From Apus apus (taxonomy: Eukaryota > Chordata > Aves > Apodiformes > Apodidae): a stretch of 64,000 bases of DNA. Positions 1 to 12,323 of this stretch are shown one piece after another. The stretch is taken from assembly GCF_020740795.1 (NCBI RefSeq), contig NC_067282.1:172824274-172888273 (forward strand), in the 5' to 3' direction. Position 1 is the stretch's first letter. Each line of letters begins with the position of its first letter. A program made the translations under genes and the position numbers. Under the pieces are notes generated by a model, which was not told where the DNA came from, made no database searches, and was given only the letters and a program-made list of their open reading frames with translations.

Positions 1-1149
1 TTCCATTAAAACTTCCAACTGAGAGCAATTTCCATCACAAGCATACAAGTATTTCCAGTGTCCCCACTATAGAGTAAGCTGTCTTTTCTCCTTTTAAAAA
101 GTCATCGGAAGAGTCACTCCAAAGGCAGCAGAAGATTGAAAAAGTTTCTTGATGGCAAGCATGTAGAATACATTGCCTTGTATTAAAAAATCGCAAATGT
201 TTCCTATTACATCAAATGCAATTTCCTTCTCCAACTCCTGAGAGGTTTTGAAGACCATTCCATTCCTATGAATTTTACAGACATGTCAGCTACCATTTCT
301 CAGTAAAATAACTTTGTTTAATGGACTTCAGTGCCATGACTCTCAGGAACTTAGGTGTAGTCTGTATCTGTTAAAATTTCACAAGGCATTAAGCCGCATT
401 TAATCATATTTAATCAAGAAACTCTTAGTTTTTAATGAAGTACGGCTGAAGAAAAAAAAAAATGTTGTACCATTTTACCATTATAACTTTAAATTTCAGT
501 GGATTTCATACCCCTGAAAATTAAATTGAATTTCAGCAAGCTTGGAGATGCAGATTGCCACACAGTGCAAACACTCTACTGTCCTGCAGGACTCTGTCAT
601 AGGAATTGGGATGTGATTCATCTTTGGGACAAGGAGTAAAAAGCTTAGAGTCACAAATGTCTTCTCAGAGTCTTTTGATGTAGCTATGAGGAATGATTAA
701 GTTGGAAATACTAATTTCTCATTTCCATTTGTAAACCAACACAGCATGTGAACAAAGGCTTTCGGAGTTAAATAAGATGCACTGACTGACAGTGTCATTA
801 GTCCCTAGCATTGCACAAGTCTGCATTTGGAGAATGTAATTCTGCTTAGAAAAATGAAGTTTTCTAGGGAAAAAAAATTAAATCAATGTACCTAGAGCAC
901 TGTTGCATCATTCAACTGCTGGCAAACTGAAGCAACAAAGTTTGGCTTTCATAGTTTATGTGACAAGTAGAAAGTATTTTTCACCTCTATGGGGCTCCTC
1001 CTGTCATACATTTGTGACAGTATTACCACACACAATTTTGTTCTGAGAAGCCTGTACATCTAATGCTGTCCATCCTTAACATGAAGGATGTGCTGTTAGG
1101 TTATGTGATAAAAGCTGCCCCCACACAGACAAAGAAACAGTGCAGAGGA
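1..1149. other. AT-rich gene-free DNA
   Basis: This is the window edge, far downstream of SLC16A7. I see no long open frame, no splice-like exon and no recognisable repeat up to about 1149. Confidence 0.6.
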
Positions 1150-1460
1150 ACTTCCCAATTTGGGGAAACCCAGTACCACCATTTCCAGCAAGTGCTCCCC
1201 AGGATCCATCAGTCTGTGAAAGGCTCATGTCCATGGCCATGAAGAAACACAGAGGTGTGGTGGTGGGGCAGATCCCAATGCCCCAGGCAGAGACAGCAGC
1301 CCCAGCTGTGCCTCCAGGGCTGTCCCAGGGCAGCCCCAGCCCCACCAGTCAGGGGACAACCAGCACCTGCAATCCGTGAGGACGCTCTCTGCACCACCCC
1401 TCACAATGGGGGCACTGCCCAGGTGTACGGGACTTGCTGTGGGTGCAGGGAAGAAGCAGA
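1150..1460 (+). repeat. unclassified GC-rich interspersed repeat, copy 1
   Basis: This GC-rich block is clearly related, in inverted orientation, to 7505-7835. Shared stretches include CCATGGCCATGAAG, GGGGCAGATCCCAATGCCCC and CTCTCTGCACCA, in the same order in both copies. Several short open frames here are fragments of the repeat and not genes. The 3' side runs straight into a CR1 fragment. I cannot name the family; an LTR or a non-autonomous element are both possible. Confidence 0.55.
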
Positions 1461-1466
1461 TCAAGA

Positions 1467-2022
1467 GAGGTTCTCCTCCTCTACTCGGCCCCGGTGAGAC
1501 CTCACTTGAAGTATTGTGTCCAGTTCTGGGCTCCTCAGTTCAAGAAGGACAGGGATCTGCTTGAGAGAGTCCAACAGAAGGTTATGAGGATGATTAAGGG
1601 ACGGGAACTCCTGCCTTATGAGGAAAGGCTAAGAGACCTGGGGCTTTTCAGTCTAGAGAGAAGAAGACTGAGGGGGAATCTAATTAAAATCAATGTCTAT
1701 AAATAGGGCTGGAAATCAAGAAGGCAAGGACAAACTCTTTTCACTTGTGCCCTGAGATAGGACGAGGGGCAGTGGATTCAAACTCGAGCATGGGAAGTGC
1801 CACCTCAACATGAGGAAAAATTTCTTTACTGTGAGGGTTACAGAGCACTGGAACAGGCTGCTCAGAGAGGTTTTGGAGTCTCCTTCTCTGGAGACTTTCA
1901 AGACCTCTCTGGATGCCTTTCTGAGTGATCTGCCCCAGTTTTTTTGGGTCCTGCTCTGGCAGGGTTGGACTCGATGATCTTTGGAGGTCCCTTCCAACCA
2001 CTAATATTCTGTGATTCTGTGA
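1467..2022 (+). mobile_element. CR1 LINE, 5'-truncated 3' end
   Basis: The sense strand carries the end of the CR1 ORF2 frame, with the peptide wording [24 protein letters not shown] followed by PYEERLRDLGLFSLERRRLRGNL. It continues into the typical 3' region (AACAGGCTGCTCAGAGAGG, TTGGACTCGATGATCTTTGGAGGTCCCTTCCAACC) and ends in ATTCTGTG octamers near 2007-2022. It has frame breaks and is 5'-truncated, so it is inactive. The upstream part of ORF2 is absent. Confidence 0.92.
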
Positions 2023-3030
2023 TATTGGTACCTGTAGTTTAGTGACATGCATAAATTCATTGTCTCTCCACAGTCTTTATTTAGGAAAAACAGATAAAAG
2101 TGTAAATGTTCCTGATCATGCAGCAGTGAGACTTTCAGATGTATTCCAGAGTACAGGCATGGTTTCTCCTGACGGTAGTGAAATCTGTCAGCACTAGGGA
2201 TGGTGTGACTCAGCCAACTTTTGAGGACCATGTTTGTTTGCTTTGTCCACTTAGAAAGAGTGTTAGTAAGTTCCACCATGCAAAAGGAACCTCATTTAGT
2301 GCTATGAAACAATGGCAGACTCTTCTGACTACCAGTTTTAAAACTCAGTGTTATAATGAAATAAATATCTTGCCTTTACTAGTTGTTAAATTTTTATTTA
2401 TGTGCCCGGCAGCCCTATTCTGGGCTGTGATTCTGTCAGAATTTATAAATTATGTGTGGAAGGAAGGAAAGGTGAAGGCATTCAATCTGGATTGGAGATG
2501 CATGATGCAGGAATTAGTACTGGCTGTTATTAAAGAATGCTTTATCCTTTGAGTCATAACATGAAATAATCTCCACTTGCTGCTGGATTAAGTGGAAGAG
2601 AAAAATAATTCTATTGAAATAGTAAAGGGTGATAACATAAGATGCCAGTCAGTTAAGGTAATACTTTTTTGTTCTTGTTGTTCTGTATTGTTTGTCCCTT
2701 ACATTATAACTGAAGTGGTTGCACACTATAAGATAGTCTTGCAACAGTCTTATTATAGTAGATCCAGTTAAATGTTTAGTTATCTTTAAGATAAATAGAT
2801 CAGATATTATGTCTTTAAACAACTCCTCCTTTTCAGTGTTTATCATCAGACTTAGGCTGCTGAGCACTACTCAGTACTGTACCTCAAATATAAAAACTTG
2901 CTTGGAAAGTGGAGCTGGAAATTAATTCAAAGGATTGTTAGTCAGAACTTAGCTGAATTATTCTTTTTTTTTTTTCTGATGACATTGCTACAGGATTCCT
3001 CGATTTTTTTATCCTGTTACATAAAGACAA
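2023..3030. other. gene-free AT-rich spacer between two CR1 fragments
   Basis: It contains a 137-codon open frame on the plus strand (2139-2552). Its composition and lack of any recognisable motif suggest chance, and no promoter or splice context stands out. Confidence 0.5.
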
Positions 3031-3454
3031 GGAAGATAACTGGGGGACTGGAGCATCTCCCTTATGAGGAAAGGCTGCGAGAGCTGGGACTCTTTAGCCT
3101 GGAGCAGAGAAGGCTGAGGGAACACCGTATTCATGCCTGTAATTATCTAAAGGGTGGGTGCAGGGAGGATGGAGCTGGACTCTTTTCAATAGTTCCCTGA
3201 AATAGGAGGAGGGGCAACAGGCACAAGCTGGAACATAGGAAGTTCCATTTAAATATGAGAAAAAAACTTCTTTAGTGTGAGGGTGACAGAGCACTGGGAC
3301 AGGCTGCCCAGGGACGTTGTGCAGTCTCCTCTTAAGATATTCAAGACCTGCCTGGATGCAGTCCTGAGTAATGTGCTCTAGGCCATCCTGTTTTAGCAGG
3401 AGAGTTGGACTAGATGATCTCTAGAGGTCCCTTCCAACTCTGACAATTCTGTGA
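3031..3454 (+). mobile_element. CR1 LINE 3' fragment
   Basis: It starts in the ORF2 tail ([28 protein letters not shown]), then shows the CR1 3' landmarks GTGAGGGTGACAGAGCACTGG and GGTCCCTTCCAACTC, and ends at ATTCTGTGAT near 3454. It is 5'-truncated and mutated, and older-looking than the copy at 43975. Confidence 0.9.
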
Positions 3455-6400
3455 TAATTAAAGAGAGCAATAACTTGATTCATTGTTGCCGGGGAGACTG
3501 TGATTCAAAGCTGTGCTTACTAGAAAAGCTCCTTATCTTCCAGCAGAAGGACTATTTGGAGATTGATAATGTGCTACCTCTCTCCTGTGTAATTCTTGTG
3601 ATGCTGAATCCTTGTCCTGTAGACAGAAGATGAGGAAAAATATTAAAATTTGTTTATATAGTTTTGTATTAGGCATTCACTGCCAAAGGGAGTCTTAGAT
3701 TTTGTTCAGCCAGTATTTTTGTGTGTGTGTGTCATTCAACAGCAATGTAATGCAAATTGCAGAAGTACTTAAGGAGCTTGTGTCTAGTAACACTGAAGAC
3801 AGGCAGTAGCCTAAGAATTAAACTGCAGGTTTTCATCTTATTTCAAGGGGAGGAGGCTATCCAGCCTAATAAAGATTTGGCAGGAAATGAGAGGGAGAAA
3901 TACAAGTTTAGAACTCTCTATTTAAAGTAGAGAAATGCATACTTATTACTTTGCGGCTCTAATCACCCACACAATGGCAGCAGCAGCACAACAGTACTTA
4001 CACTGAGATCAGTTATGAAGTGGTTACCTTCTCAAATTTTTTTCTTTGCTGGTAGAAATCTAATTTGGTAATTTTTTTTTATCTAACTAATAGATAATTG
4101 GAATAATCCTTGGAAAAGACTTCTGTTTTTTCTAACCTCAGAAATTTTAAATATTAAATCTTCATCAACAGATTCAATTGTTACAAATTGATGTAGAATA
4201 TACAATTAAAGTAAGTAAAAATCAATAGTAGTAGTGAAATTCAAGAAAAACATGTTATGCTGATAAAACAAATTCATTAATTTATACTTGATATGCAGTT
4301 ATTGTAGCAACTGAATGCAACAGGAAAGCAAAAAAGTCCTACCTATATTTTACATTCATACAGAGAAATGCAAGAACTCACCAGGTGTGTCCCTCCCTAT
4401 CTAGTAGACCACATAGCCATGCCTGAATATTTTTAGGGCCAGCATGACCAACAGAGCTTTTGAAAGAAGCTTGGTTTAATGGAAGACTAAAAATACTTTA
4501 AAAGGGTTATGTGTGCTTCTTGCATACAGAGTAAAAAAGCAATTCTTAAGAAAAGTGGATATTAGTCACAAATATTCCCTACAGGTAAAATCCTCAAGAA
4601 AAAAGAAAAAAACTTTGTGGAGGCAAAAACTGTTAAAGGAAGCAAATACATCTCCTGTCAGTTAGACTCACAGACTTCCTTTTAAGATTGATTGTAAGTG
4701 TACAGCATGCAAATCAACAACTTGGTAATGCAGTTAACAGCCATTCAGCCTCTAGCAAGTTACTCTGCAGTCACCACTTGTTTTCTACTCCTTCCTGAAA
4801 AAGATTCTTTTTTTGCAGCTACCACTACCACCACATTCTTCCCTGGGAAATGAAGCAATGTTTTGTGTTCAAAGTACCCTCATACTTCTGACTGGAAACA
4901 TGTGAGCACCTCAAATATTCTCCTGAAACAACAGATGTTTTTTGTCTGTAATCTTGCTAAATATTTTTTGTGAACATACCCAAACTTTATTCAAGTACCT
5001 TAAGACAGAATGACATAAAAAAGAGAAAAATAAAATATCTCAAATATTAGCGAATAATAGAGACTTCATTTCTTCTCCTCCAGTGACACATGACGACACT
5101 ACACTGACTAAACCATACATGTAAAAACTATAGCTGATCTAAAAAATAAAAGAGATTACTCTATTTTCTCTTTAAAGAAGGTTATTATCCTGATTTTCTT
5201 TCCTCACAATATAGCATTAGGCAGATAATACAATGCAAATTAATAAATAAAATTATCCAATCATTTTCCAATTCAGTTATATCTGCCAGAGTAAATCCAA
5301 GGTGCATTAAAAGACAGAAGTTTCTCTGTTACAGCCAGTAAAAAAGGATCAGTTACAATAGGCTAGGTGTTTTTTAATTATTTGGAATGCATAAAAATAT
5401 TTTATATTACTGATTTTCTTATGTTTCTCTGTGAAACTGAATGGTCTTATGGATAATTTCTGTTTATAAACACAGGGAAACATAGAAATAGCTGCTGTAC
5501 TCAGACCACATGTCCATATTTCCCAGTATTATTTCTGGTAATGGTCAAATGTACATTTGCAGCTGCCTTATTGAACTATAATTTCTGAGAAGCCCCCAGA
5601 ATGCTCTTATAATTAGCATCACTTTTTATTGACTGTCATTCTTTCATATTGAAACCAACTAAATGAACTGAGTAAACATGCCACTAACTACAAAATTACT
5701 CTAGTTTCAAATTTATGTTTTTCAGCTTTTTGTAGGGGAGAAAAAAAAAAAAAAGGTGTTGTAATAATTGCTATCATTAATGCTACTGATTTATTGTAAA
5801 ATTATATGTATTACAATATGAAACAGATCCTCCACTCACCACATAAAATATATATTCCATGAAGGAAAATGTTTTAATGTCTTAATTAAAAACACTGGTG
5901 TAAAATATATTATGTGCTTGTTTGATTTATGTTTATTTTCCCTGAACAGTCTTTTTGTTCTGAATACTGTACCTTCATCATTTATTGGCTCTTCAGTCTC
6001 TGTTGTGAGACTCTTCTACTGTCTTTCAAAAAAAATTTACTGGTCTTTGATGTCATTACTAAATTGTTCATAATCAGAATTTTAGACTCATGTATTATGT
6101 TTTTTCATTTAACTTTTTGTAGTCTTTGTACTTTTATAGTTCTAGAAAGAAATTCCAGTCTCTGTGGGCAGTCATTTAATTTTTAGGATCCTCATTTACA
6201 CTTCTTTTACACATGCTGCCTTTATTTGTGGTCTTTTTAAAGATGTTTACATTATTTTTTGAAGCTTAATGTCATTAAATGTTCTCAATGTTGTATGCAA
6301 ACACTATTTGTTTTGATGTTCTTTTAAGACTCTTTCTCCTTTTTCCATAATTAATTTCTTAGAAGTTAATAATAATAGAGTAGATATTTTTGTTTGATTT

Positions 6401-7009
6401 TTTATGTAGCTAAATTAATTTTGTAAATTGTGCTCACTAAATGGTTGTAAACCTGTTTTCACCCAGATTCAGGCTTTGTAACTAATTGCTTTAAGCAACA
6501 GTCTAAAATTTTGTTGCTGAACTAAATTTTATGTGATTTATCCATGTGAATAACTAGCTCCTCCAATGATTATTACAAATTTTGTACTGAGCTTGCCAGA
6601 TGCACAGTCACTTGGCTGACACTTAACATTTCCTACTGATCTTTGAAATGTACTCCATGCTAGGTTTTAACACAAATATACCACTTTCATTGTATTTGAC
6701 TAAGCTCTGTAAGTCACAGCACTGCTTCTTTACTACTGAAGGTCTGTACTGTTGTTCCTATGAATTTTGTGCAGTGGCACTATGGTATTTTGTCCTTTGT
6801 GTTCCTGCCATTCAAATAGGTTGTGATCGATAAGCCCTGTTTCAAGTGACTTCATTTACTGAGCCTGTTCTTCGATTATTAAAAGTTACAAAGTTCAGTC
6901 TTTAAATATTTATTTTTCTTTTTTGTTTACTTATATTTCATTTTAGGAAAAAGATGTTTTATGAAGCCATTTACAAGGTCATAGGGTCATACAATAACCC
7001 ATATTGAAA
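3455..7009. other. gene-free AT-rich region
   Basis: There is a short GT run near 3719-3733, a poly-A run near 5740-5754 and otherwise unique AT-rich sequence. Short open frames near 5929-6186 and 6648-6833 are hydrophobic, cysteine-rich and lack recognisable domains, so I treat them as chance. Confidence 0.5.
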
Positions 7010-7504
7010 GCTTTGTAGCCCAGTCTCCCGCTCAAGGATGAATCAGTCTCTGGGCCCTGAGGGCAAAGCCCAGGCCCTGGGCTCTCCCCAGCAACCCCAT
7101 GTCACAGAACACCTCCCAGCCAAATGTCCCTCTTGCCGACTGGTCCAGCTTGCTGCTGACAAAAGTCACAGACACTGATACCACACCATGCTAAGTCAAT
7201 GCCACACCTGCTCCAGCCCTGGCCCTCAGCAGCCCCATATGCACATGCACAAAACCCAGAGAGCCGCATACCCAGGAAAATCACTAGACATGGAGTTTAG
7301 TGAGAAGCCAGGACAGAACGTGCTGTTCAAGTGCAGACATGGCCAGACAGGCATCCATCCCAGGACAAGTATGCACACTACTGCCACCTTTGCTCCCCTT
7401 CTCCCTCTGTTTACCCACACTTGGTCCTCCCCAAACCACCATGATCCTTCCATTACCCCACCTTCATTACCTGCCCTAAGCATCCTATAGTAAGTCCTAT
7501 GCAG
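7010..7504. repeat. GC-rich block next to unclassified repeat copy 2
   Basis: It is sharply more GC-rich than the flanking DNA, with proline- and histidine-coding runs of no known domain. It abuts the repeat copy at 7505-7835 and may be the rest of the same insertion. I could not classify it or find its boundary motifs. Confidence 0.35.
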
Positions 7505-7835
7505 TCCTGAAATGTTCTTCCCTGCACCCCACAGCAAGCACCTGGGCAGTGCCCCCATCGTGAGGGTTGGTGCAGAGAGCCTTCTCACTGATGACTGATG
7601 TTGGTTGTCCTCTGACTGGTGGGCTGCCCTGGGACAGGCCTGGGGGCATAGCTGGGGCTGCTTTCTCTGCCTGGGGCATTGGGATCTGCCCCATCACCAC
7701 ATTTCTGGGGTCCTTCATGGCCATGGGGATGAGCCTTTTTAGCACCCCACGAGATCCGGCAGGGTCTGTAGAAGTACCTGAAGAATGGTGGCATGAAACT
7801 TCCATTTTTCTTCCACTCTTCCAAACTGAGAAAGT
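7505..7835 (-). repeat. unclassified GC-rich interspersed repeat, copy 2 (inverted)
   Basis: The reverse complement aligns with 1150-1460, sharing the blocks CCATGGCCATGAAG, GGGGCAGATCCCAATGCCCC and TGGGGGCACTGCCCAGGTG in order. The copies differ by substitutions and small indels, so they are old, separate insertions or a decayed inverted duplication. Overlapping open frames on both strands are by-products of the GC content. Confidence 0.55.
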
Positions 7836-10800
7836 TCCAAGTACAAGTGAATCTGTAAAGGTCTCATATATGGTTCTGTTTTTTTAAAAAGATTTGAGAT
7901 CTCTTTATCATTTCACAGATGAAGCTGGTTAACAAGTACAGAAGTGCCTTACCCTTTACACATGGTTTTCTTATGTTGGTTAAAAGAAGAAATAGAGGTT
8001 GTAAATGTAATTTTCTTGTCCTGTCTTGAAAGTTATTTTCTCAGCTCCATCAACTACACCTGGTGAGACTGCTTTTCCCAAAGTAAATCAAGATCTTATA
8101 TATGAGAGTCTACATGGAATCCCCCAGGACATAAAAGAATGCTTCTAGAATTAATAACATTCTTTTTTCCTCTATTTATATTTGCTCATTCCTTGAAGTG
8201 TTAAATAAGAACACATATTCTCTATGGTTTTTAGCTAGGATTTATCTTTTTCTTTCAGGCTTTTTTTTTGTTGTTTTTTGGGGTTTTGGTGGGTTTTTTT
8301 AGTTTATTACAAATTTTAATGATAAACTTTCTTTTTTGGTTTATTTATTTATATTTTATATTGCCGTGGTTTATCTTGTAATTTTATTCTGTTTTTACTA
8401 ACAATTAAAAGAAAAACTTTCAGATTCCATTATATAAAAATTTTCAGAAGAAAAGAGGCAGCTGATTAAAAAAATTAATAATTTTAAAACCCAACAAACA
8501 ACAAAAAAACAATCAGAGGGAAAGCTGCATATACAAAATAAAAAGAAAAATTATCTTCAAATAAAATAACAGACTTAAAATTAAGAAAATAAGTGAAAGA
8601 AGATGAAATAAAGCAATATCCTTTTTTTTTTGTGTATAAGTATAGCTCTTTAAATTAAAGAAGTAACCTCATCACATCTGAGCAACTTGATCCTTTGTTC
8701 ATTAATTAGTTAACAAAGGGGATTTTACTAAAATTTTTTTTTATGTATGCGATGTTCCTTAGGATTTTATTGAGAACCACATCCAAGATAATGTTCCGTT
8801 ATTTATAATAATCAAAACCAAGGTCAGTTCCAAAATGGTTGTTTAGGAAAACTTATACATTTTTTAATAAGCAGTCTAGTGCATTCACATGCTATTCTAT
8901 CATAATTCCAGGTTTCCCTCTTTTTGATATTACAAAAGGATTGTAAATTGTATTTTGTAGGCACATAAATTTATGGCTTATTTGGGGGTCTGGATTGGAT
9001 AAATTATAAGGCATGACTCAAAGGCAAATGATGGGAGAGATATTTTCAACAACCAATGTAGGGATTTGAGCACAATACATGGATGGGAGTTATCCTTGTT
9101 CTGTCTTCACAAACCGCTCAATCCTTGTCCAGTCTTGCAGTCATTTACGTATGTGAGAGACAAGTGAAAAAGAATTAAGGATAAGTGGAAATGAAAGATT
9201 TTAAATTGATTTTGTGTACATAGAAACCACTTTAGTGGATTCTGTGAATTGGCTTTTATGACATTCCATACAATGTTATTTTTAAATCTGGCCAAGGTAT
9301 GTTACTCTGCTCAAACAAAATAATGGACAAATGTAAGCACTTGCTATTGAATGTAAGTTCAGAGAATCAACCAACATTTCAGTCTTTCTGTTGTCAGCTT
9401 TAACTCATCCTGTATCCATGCTCTACTGCCCAAGAATGGTGCTTCCACAAGCCAGTTTCTCTGAGGGAGATAATGATATAATTTTGCTTCATGGTAGGAT
9501 ATTTTGTTTCCACAACCTTCTGAAACCGTTACTTTTTATCCATTTTATTTTCCTAGCTCAAGGCAAAGAAGAGCAAACAAATACACAAACAAGAAGTAAC
9601 CCATCATCTCCGCACCCTACAAATTCTTACCAATAATTGCCATTATTTTCCTTTAATCACTGAGATACGGTGATAAGGAGCAGCAAATGCTTGTAGAGTT
9701 AGGAAGATGAAGCCAAAAATAAAAAATAAAAAATAAAAAGATAGGACTGGGAGAGACATTTCAGAAAGTTCTTTTTGACAAAAAGGCTAGATATGGTGCC
9801 AAACAGTATTGGTTTTCTTTCTGTTCCTCACCAAGGCTGACGCAATCTCACACGTAGTAATTATGTGGTTTTTATCATAAAAAAGTACATCTTTGAAGTG
9901 AGACTCCATGAGCCAATTAGGCAGATTAGTTTAAAAACACACAAGATGCTGCAGTTCTCATTTGTTGACCCTTGGACAGCTGTGCTAATGGCTTCATCTC
10001 TAGATTATGAATGTATTAGCTCAAGTACAGCTCTTTTAATTTTTAAAAATGTTAGGAACCTGATTAGTGTTCCCAGCCTAGCTGGAATACGTGGGCTGAC
10101 TGTCCAGCTGTATCTTCTGTTGCTAAGTTTAAAAAACATAAAGAAGACAAAGACCTAGTCATTGAAGGGTCAGCTCAGAGTCCAGGTTTACATTTTCCTA
10201 ACTGTGATTGCTTTAATTGGCTTTATCAACAGAAATTTTCTCTGTAAACAGTGTATTGTTTATTTAAGATACGGCCAGCAACACTGCCAGAAAATGTACA
10301 TATTTTTCTCTTACTATGTAAGTGATTAACGAATTCTAGCAAGATTATTTTTTAGAAACTTTAATTTCTGCATTTTTACTTTCAGTATTGTCTTATGTAC
10401 AAAGGTATGTACTTTAATGTGAAAACACAGAAATAAATGCAGTAGACATGACTCTTCAGTAGTCATACTTATGTCTTGTCTTGAGTTTCAGAATTATTTG
10501 TAATAACATAAATAATCTGCAGCCATCCCTTTCCCTAATAAATTTCCGGGGAATAGTAAACTTGTGCACTAATAGTAGGGTTTCAGTTTGTTATTTTAAT
10601 GGGAATAAGTCAGCATATGGTATGATAAATTGTTTTCAGCCTGCTGATAATTAATAAGGAACCTAGTTTAGGCCAAGAAAGAACCAAGAATCTAAATATG
10701 ATGACCTTCAAATGATAACAGAAACAAGGTGGAGGTTAGTACATAACTTCATCTGCTTGCCAATACTATGATAGGGAAAAAGATCCCTAGACCAGTCTTC

Positions 10801-11335
10801 TGCTATTACATTGACATGGGTGATCATTGTACTACAAAATCCATTAGATCATTCCTGATGAGAGTTAAAGAGTAAAAAAAAATAGTTCAGGATGACTAGT
10901 CTGTGCAAAACACCATCAGAATCATGGCTCTGTGAAAAATAAATTTATGAATCTCAGCCTGATGTAGCCATACTCCAGGGGTGAACAGAGTTTATGATAA
11001 TACTGTATTTTACTGCTTGCTAAAAAAAGGATCTTATGGGATTTTTCTCTTTGATAAGACTTCTTTTTGTAGTTGATGATTTTTTTTTTTTTCAGTGAAA
11101 CTTGAATTATGAAGAAAAATCATATTTTACAGGGAGGAAATGAGTGAGGGAGAGGGAGAGGAAGAATAAGAGGAAAAGGAAGGGAAAGAGGAAGAGACAT
11201 TTCAGAGTCACAGTGTGCTGGAAGAGAAAGACATCTCTAAAAAATAATTTTTCTCACCTTATTTAGAGATCTGAGGACACTAGAAATCCACCTCTAGAAT
11301 TGAAGAAAAGAGGAGAAAATTGACTTGATGTGTTA
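7836..11335. other. gene-free region with T-rich, A-rich and purine-rich tracts
   Basis: It contains a T-rich run near 8250-8300, an (AAAAAT)n-like run near 9718-9738 and a purine-only stretch near 11130-11200. The part from about 9880 to 10350 has a mixed, homeobox-site-rich composition and is discussed as a possible conserved non-coding element. No gene is seen. Confidence 0.5.
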
Positions 11336-11339
11336 AATG

Positions 11340-12323
11340 ATTGAGGTATCAATTACGAGCAATACTAGTGTTGGGACCATTTCTGTTAACATCTTTATTG
11401 ATTATCTTGATAAGGACATAGAGTGTATTATAAGTAGCTTTGCAGATGGCACCAAGCTAGCAGGAGTGTTGATCTGCATGAGGATAGGGAGGCTCTACAG
11501 AGACTTAGATAGATTAGATCACTGGGCTACTGTTAATAGTATGGTTTTCAACAAGGCCAAATGCCAGGTCCTGCACTGAGGCCACAACAATTACAGGCAA
11601 CCCTACAGGCTTGGGGAAGCGTGGCTGGAAAGCTGTCTGGCAGAAAAGGACCTATGGGTTCTAATTAAGAAGCGGCTGAATATGAGCCAGCAGAGTGCCC
11701 AGATGGCCAAGAAAGCAGATGGCATCCTGGCTTGTATTTGAAATAGTGTGACCAGCAGAAGTAGGGAGGTGATTGTCCTCCTGTACTCAGCACTGGTGAG
11801 GCCACACCTGGAGTACTGTGTCCAGTTTTGGGCACCTCAATTCAAGAGAGATATCGAGGTGCTGGACGGAGTACAGAGGAGGGCAACGAAGCTGGTGAAG
11901 GGCCTAGAGAAAAAAATCTTATGAAGAACATTTGAAGGAGCTGGGAATGTTTAGTTTGAGGAAAAGGAGGCTGAGGGGAGACCTCATCAGTCTCTACAAC
12001 TACCTGAAAGGTCATTGTAGAGAGGTTGGTGCTAATATCTTTTCACAGGTAATTAGTGACAGAACAAGAGGGAATGGCTTCAAGCTGCAACAGGGAAGGT
12101 TTAGACTGGACATTCGAAAATTTTTTTCACAGAAAGAGTGGTTAGACACTGGAATAGGCTGCCCAGGGAGGTGGTTGAGTCACCATCCCTGGATGTGTTT
12201 AAGGGTTGTTTAGATGTGGTGTTGGTGGTTATGGCTAATGGGAGAACTTCGTGGAGTAGGGATGATGGTTGGACTCGGTGATCCCAAGGTCTTTTCCAAT
12301 CTGAATAGTTCTATGATTCTATG
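11340..12323 (+). mobile_element. CR1 LINE with degraded reverse-transcriptase tail
   Basis: This roughly 1-kb sense-strand fragment begins in the reverse-transcriptase palm (VNIFIDYLDKDIECIISSFADGTKL), where the catalytic FADD box reads FADG, so one metal-binding Asp is lost. It then shows DLDRLDHWATVN, KAKCQVLH, the [25 protein letters not shown] segment and the 3' region ending in TTCTATGATTCTATG near 12323. Frameshifts and stops split the frame. The fragment cannot encode a working enzyme. Confidence 0.92.

Noticed and set aside
1076..1564. Cluster of overlapping proline-, glycine- and cysteine-rich open frames on both strands
   Set aside because: They all lie in the GC-rich repeat copy 1 and the start of CR1. 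Open frames on both strands reflect base composition, not genes.
2139..2552. 137-codon plus-strand open frame
   Set aside because: No recognisable domain, no conserved wording and no splice or promoter context; expected by chance in a window of this size and base composition.
7102..7887. Cluster of overlapping open frames near repeat copy 2
   Set aside because: Same reason: GC-rich repeat sequence with shadow frames on both strands.
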